Shown one piece after another: positions 14,201-16,364 of a DNA stretch of 16,364 nucleotides. The number at the start of each line of letters is the position of its first letter. The first letter of the stretch is position 1. The DNA lies in assembly GCA_022402405.1 (NCBI GenBank), contig JAKRSG010000162.1, forward strand, positions 1-16,364, given 5' to 3'. The notes under the pieces were generated by a model, which was given only the letters and a program-made list of their open reading frames with translations, ran no database searches and was not told the DNA's origin. Source of the stretch: Bacteroidia bacterium (lineage in GTDB: Bacteria > Bacteroidota > Bacteroidia > UKL13-3). The position numbers were made by a program, and so were the translations under genes.

Positions 14201-15634
14201 GTAATGACGGTTAGTAAAATTCCGTTTATTTACATTGCCGATAGTAAATTATTCCCAGATAGTGGCAAGGTTATTATCCGTGAAAATGCAGAAATGGATT
14301 TACTTATCAATGCTAAAATAAAAGCAGATACCATCAATCAATTTCATGACTTAGACAAAGTAACAGTTAAGGTTAATGGCCGAACCGATATCATTGGAGC
14401 GGGTAATTACACTTATTTGGATAGGAATAAAAAACCACAAACATTCTATTTCGATAAGATTTATGTGGCAGATAAAAAATATATAGAAGGTAAAACATTA
14501 ATTCCTGATTCGAACAATTTTATGGTCGGTCCGAAAATTGCTTTTAGAGGAAATACTATCCTACATTCATACGATAAAAACCTTGAGTATAATGGCTTTT
14601 TTAAAGCCATGCATCAACAGTTTTTACCTAAAACAGATTGGTTCAAATCGGCAGCTATAATTAATCCTGATTCGGTATACATTACTGCTACTCCACCGCT
14701 TACCAACTTAAACCGACAAACCCTTACCAATGGCTTTTTTGTGAGTAATGATTCGTCGCACGTGTACCCAGCTTTATTTGCCAGAAAGCGTAATTTAAAC
14801 GACCAAGAATTACTAAAATGTGAAGGAACTTTAACATATAACGAAAAATTTGATGAACTTAGGTTCGGACCATATGGAAAGGTTTTTGGAAATGATAAGA
14901 GAGGTAATTTTATGGCCATGAGCGAATCTAAGAAAATTATTTATGGTGAAGGGAAATTTAATTTTGGTTATGCAACTTCTGGTTTTAGCATGAACAGTGC
15001 TGGATATTGCACTTACAACTTAGCTGATACTACGTTTGGAATGAGACTTAGCGTTATAATTCAAGCCCTTTTACCAGAACTTGCCCAAAAGGCAATGCTA
15101 GATTCTTTAACCGAACAAACTAATGGTGCCTCAACCGACTTTTTCGACAGACGTGTGGTAAAGATTAGTATTCCAGAATTAGTAGATGATAGGAGCTTTA
15201 AGAGACTTGGCGATAATATGGTAGATGAACTGAGCGGAAAATACATGGAAGAGCTCCAAAAAACATTCTTCTTTACAGATGTAACTTTAGTTTGGAACCA
15301 AACAAAAAGAGCCTTTACTAGTCAGGGGGATTTAGGATTAAGAAGTATAGAAAAATCCTTGATTGAAAGAAAAATAAATGGTAAAATTGAAATCACTAAA
15401 CGTAGAGGAGGCGACGATTTTGTAATGTATTTACAACATGCCAATGGCTCTTGGTACTACTTTAAATACCAAAAAGGAACCATGGCAGCTGTAAGTTCAG
15501 ATAAGTTCTTTAACGATGCTATTAAGGAAGGTCAAGAGAAAATATCCAAAATCAAAGAAGACTATCGCTTAAGAATTGCCAGTATCTCGGATAGAAATAA
15601 ATTTGTAAGAGCACAAAAACAAGTAGTAGAATAA
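11246..15634 (+). CDS. Very large secreted protein of unknown function (1462 residues)
   Basis: I do not recognise this family. The N-terminus is a Sec signal peptide (MKRIIALTVILSCCLTSVFA, cleavage before Gln21), so the protein is exported; there is no internal transmembrane helix, no CxxCH, no zinc-protease HExxH and no sorting-type repeat that I can see. After a short helical part (about 30-150) the protein is overwhelmingly beta-strand-like, with many modules of the form 'FxGxFxTxxGxSYGKAKFKG', 'KLYGTIILTPKAMNAKGNM', 'LEFKGPVNANKFQ', 'LKCEGTLTYNEKFDELRFG', reminiscent of stacked beta-repeats. The last 60 residues are charged and helical. No PKD repeat or type IX C-terminal domain is seen. 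ATG 11246; plsY starts one base after its stop, and a further gene follows plsY, so it belongs to an envelope-related transcription unit. A structural or lipid-handling role in the periplasm is possible but only a guess. Upstream, TATTTTG at 11189 resembles a -7 box but has a short spacer. Confidence 0.85.
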   Translation: MKRIIALTVILSCCLTSVFAQRPNSFSFDPNVFINELEAYVNTATKREIKDLGEEFSGHYRSGKFTTQQKTQIIKQSNDMLNAGCQLSPDFEGYLQTINALVSNNYMNKFDGWHKTLSAALKKSKDDFQKFLLVSKNIFSENKILVLGGYTWISSNADAELIIDKEPLFQFKKLDLICYTPGDTFELYNTSGKFYPSKNLWVGKGGKIDWTRVGLDSNRVYATIKNYKIDLTNGELVADSSTFYNLDISGKPMLGKVTDRPMGKSQGEKSIYPQFEGYFTTFTGASYGKAKFKGGFGMRGALVIGRGNTTQKAELWFTFKSKPFLKIQSPEFFVREDRISVEKAEVTIYLDKDSIYHPQLAFNYLIDKDRLTLYRDNKMGMSSAPFMDNYHNVEFFVDEIRWDLNSPKIELDNISGDVPAIFESINYFRDINYERLGSVLSYNPLQRIKKYCEDRKITSFDLETYRAVFKSNLSEMRTQMIDLNDKGFVNFDAANNIVHVKRKLIDYVNAHNGRTDYDAILFKSIISGLPNAHISLINNDLVVQGVPKFFFSDSQNVYILPREQVITMKKNRNMDFSGKLRAGMADFYGSNFAFDYNNFKIRLNNVDSLKFLYPDDSVGMMRHVKSVLQNIYGTLEIDYPYNKSGRRKYPKYPVFTSEVGSQVYYDYPTTMKGTYDRNRFYFNVDPFTLDSLADLNLYTLALGGTFHSGGILPEMKQEIYLQPDKSLGFYIPNDETTKYSLYGGKGSAIMDLRLSNDGLIGDGTLSYLASRTSSHRFEFMLDSMNSNSHMFENDRTSLFPTVIKSPNVFNHWIPYQDTMFITNKGEPMKIAYDGAKLYGTIILTPKAMNAKGNMDIEGGKIDADLFELKPTEVLSNDAIFRQMNPKDTSQVAFATTKVKAYINLEQKFAEFTYKNFPGINNTFILNNYAGSFEKLRWEMVEKTLEFKGPVNANKFQAASYLLSKKGLQDSLQYGAGSAKLTLNDYVMTVSKIPFIYIADSKLFPDSGKVIIRENAEMDLLINAKIKADTINQFHDLDKVTVKVNGRTDIIGAGNYTYLDRNKKPQTFYFDKIYVADKKYIEGKTLIPDSNNFMVGPKIAFRGNTILHSYDKNLEYNGFFKAMHQQFLPKTDWFKSAAIINPDSVYITATPPLTNLNRQTLTNGFFVSNDSSHVYPALFARKRNLNDQELLKCEGTLTYNEKFDELRFGPYGKVFGNDKRGNFMAMSESKKIIYGEGKFNFGYATSGFSMNSAGYCTYNLADTTFGMRLSVIIQALLPELAQKAMLDSLTEQTNGASTDFFDRRVVKISIPELVDDRSFKRLGDNMVDELSGKYMEELQKTFFFTDVTLVWNQTKRAFTSQGDLGLRSIEKSLIERKINGKIEITKRRGGDDFVMYLQHANGSWYYFKYQKGTMAAVSSDKFFNDAIKEGQEKISKIKEDYRLRIASISDRNKFVRAQKQVVE

Positions 15635-15635
15635 A

Positions 15636-16283
15636 ATGGAAATTACATCACTCGCACCTTTTCTATTAGCAGCCTATTTATTGGGTTCAATTCCCTCGGC
15701 GGTTTGGATTGGAAAACTGTTTTTTAATATAGATGTGAGAGAGCATGGTAGCGGCAATGCTGGTGCTACCAATACCTTGCGCTTGTTGGGTAAACCTGCC
15801 GGAATTACAGTACTTTTATTAGATTTCTTAAAAGGACTTGCCGCGAGTAGCCTACTTTTGTTCGTAGAAAGCATTGAACCAGGCACGCAAGATTTTAGAA
15901 AATATCAGCTAATTTTAGGCTTATGTGCGGTAATTGGTCATGTATATCCAGTATTTGCGGGTTTTAAAGGTGGAAAAGGAATCGCCACTTTATTAGGAAT
16001 GGTAGTTGGCATTAGTTGGCCAGTAGCATTGTTATGTTTAGCCATTTTTATTGGAACAGTAAGTTTGAGTAAATATGTTTCTTTAGGCTCTATGATGGGT
16101 GCCGCATTTAGTCCCATTTTTGTGAGATTCATTTATGGCGCAGATGAAACATTTTTCTTGTATTTTTGCCTTGCAATTGCGGTTATGGTTGTTTACACCC
16201 ACAGAGCCAATATTCAAAGATTAAGGGCTGGAACAGAAAGCAAATTTTCTTTCAATAAAAAACCCGAGATTACTAAAAATTGA
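15636..16283 (+). CDS. plsY: Glycerol-3-phosphate acyltransferase PlsY
   Basis: Transfers an acyl group from acyl-phosphate to glycerol-3-phosphate, the first step of membrane phospholipid synthesis, in the inner membrane. The 215-residue protein has all three family motifs: LGSIPSA (16-22), REHGSGNAGATNTLR (35-49) and GHVYPVFAGFKGGKGIAT (101-118). Hydrophobic segments lie at about 5-26, 54-76, 92-109, 118-140 and 145-190. ATG 15636 begins one base after the stop of the large secreted protein, which implies co-transcription and perhaps translational coupling. TGA stop at 16281-16283. Confidence 0.96.
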   Translation: MEITSLAPFLLAAYLLGSIPSAVWIGKLFFNIDVREHGSGNAGATNTLRLLGKPAGITVLLLDFLKGLAASSLLLFVESIEPGTQDFRKYQLILGLCAVIGHVYPVFAGFKGGKGIATLLGMVVGISWPVALLCLAIFIGTVSLSKYVSLGSMMGAAFSPIFVRFIYGADETFFLYFCLAIAVMVVYTHRANIQRLRAGTESKFSFNKKPEITKN

Positions 16284-16293
16284 TATATAGTTT

Positions 16294-16364
16294 ATGCTAA
16301 AGGAAGTAACAAAACAAGAGGAAGAAATTGACCTATTAGATGAGGTTAGTGAATCTTTTCAAGA
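16294..16364 (+). CDS. Start of an unidentified gene (cut by right edge)
   Basis: An ATG 10 bases after the plsY stop opens a frame that continues to the end of the window: 23 codons beginning MLKEVTKQEEEIDLLDE. The acidic, soluble N-terminus without a signal peptide suggests a cytoplasmic start. Too short to assign. The spacing suggests it belongs to the plsY transcription unit. Confidence 0.55.
   Translation, partial: MLKEVTKQEEEIDLLDEVSESFQ

Noticed and set aside
14614..14919. Minus-strand 101-residue open frame within the giant secreted gene
   Set aside because: Antisense shadow; the plus-strand frame is uninterrupted for 1462 codons and has a signal peptide.
1..16364. CRISPR, tRNA, mobile element or prophage
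   Set aside because: No regularly spaced repeats, cloverleaf-like sequences, transposase or phage genes were seen on either strand.

Overview
This is AT-rich chromosomal DNA from a member of the Bacteroidota. The evidence is of three kinds. First, gene families typical of the phylum are present: an alternate-type GlmU, a BT_3928-like DoxX/MauE membrane protein, a DUF1599 protein, a folP–cdaA pair, an MbnP-type lipoprotein and a PKD-containing secreted protein. Second, several gene starts are preceded by the phylum's promoter form (TTG, about 18-20 bases, TAnnTTTG). Third, Shine-Dalgarno sequences are nearly absent. I see no tRNA, rRNA, CRISPR array, insertion sequence or phage gene. The window reads as mostly core genome with a few poorly characterised genes.

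Layout. Bases 1-1051 (minus) hold the N-terminal 350 codons of a secreted PKD-type protein that runs off the left edge. Bases 1191-3100 (minus) hold a two-gene operon: an MbnP-like lipoprotein followed by a di-heme MauG/MbnH-like cytochrome c peroxidase lipoprotein. Next come yajQ (plus) and, abutting it tail to tail, cdaA preceded by folP (minus). A compact divergent promoter region at about 5340-5408 separates folP from a plus-strand group: DUF1599 protein, BT_3928-like membrane protein and shikimate kinase (aroK). Then follow a single-gene HU unit, a PyrR-like phosphoribosyltransferase (minus), and rpmE2 (L31 type B). After these come alternate glmU with tpiA, and last a 1462-residue uncharacterised secreted protein, plsY and the first 23 codons of another gene.

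How they work together. Several genes serve core metabolism: folate (folP), the shikimate pathway (aroK), glycolysis (tpiA), amino-sugar activation (glmU-like), phospholipid synthesis (plsY) and possibly pyrimidine salvage or regulation (pyrR-like). Two genes relate to cyclic dinucleotides, and their stop codons touch: YajQ (a family reported to bind c-di-GMP) and CdaA (c-di-AMP synthase). The most interesting module is the MbnP/MbnH-like pair. In methanotrophs, MbnH oxidises a tryptophan of MbnP to kynurenine, which creates a copper site; this window has the two partners in one lipoprotein operon. The second point of interest is the giant secreted protein next to plsY, which I cannot assign to any family.

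Several start codons were re-evaluated. The MbnP-like gene starts best at ATG 3100, the DUF1599 gene at TTG 5396, aroK at GTG 7079 and tpiA at ATG 10339. folP has a TTG start at 5345 backed by an unusually strong AGGAGG.
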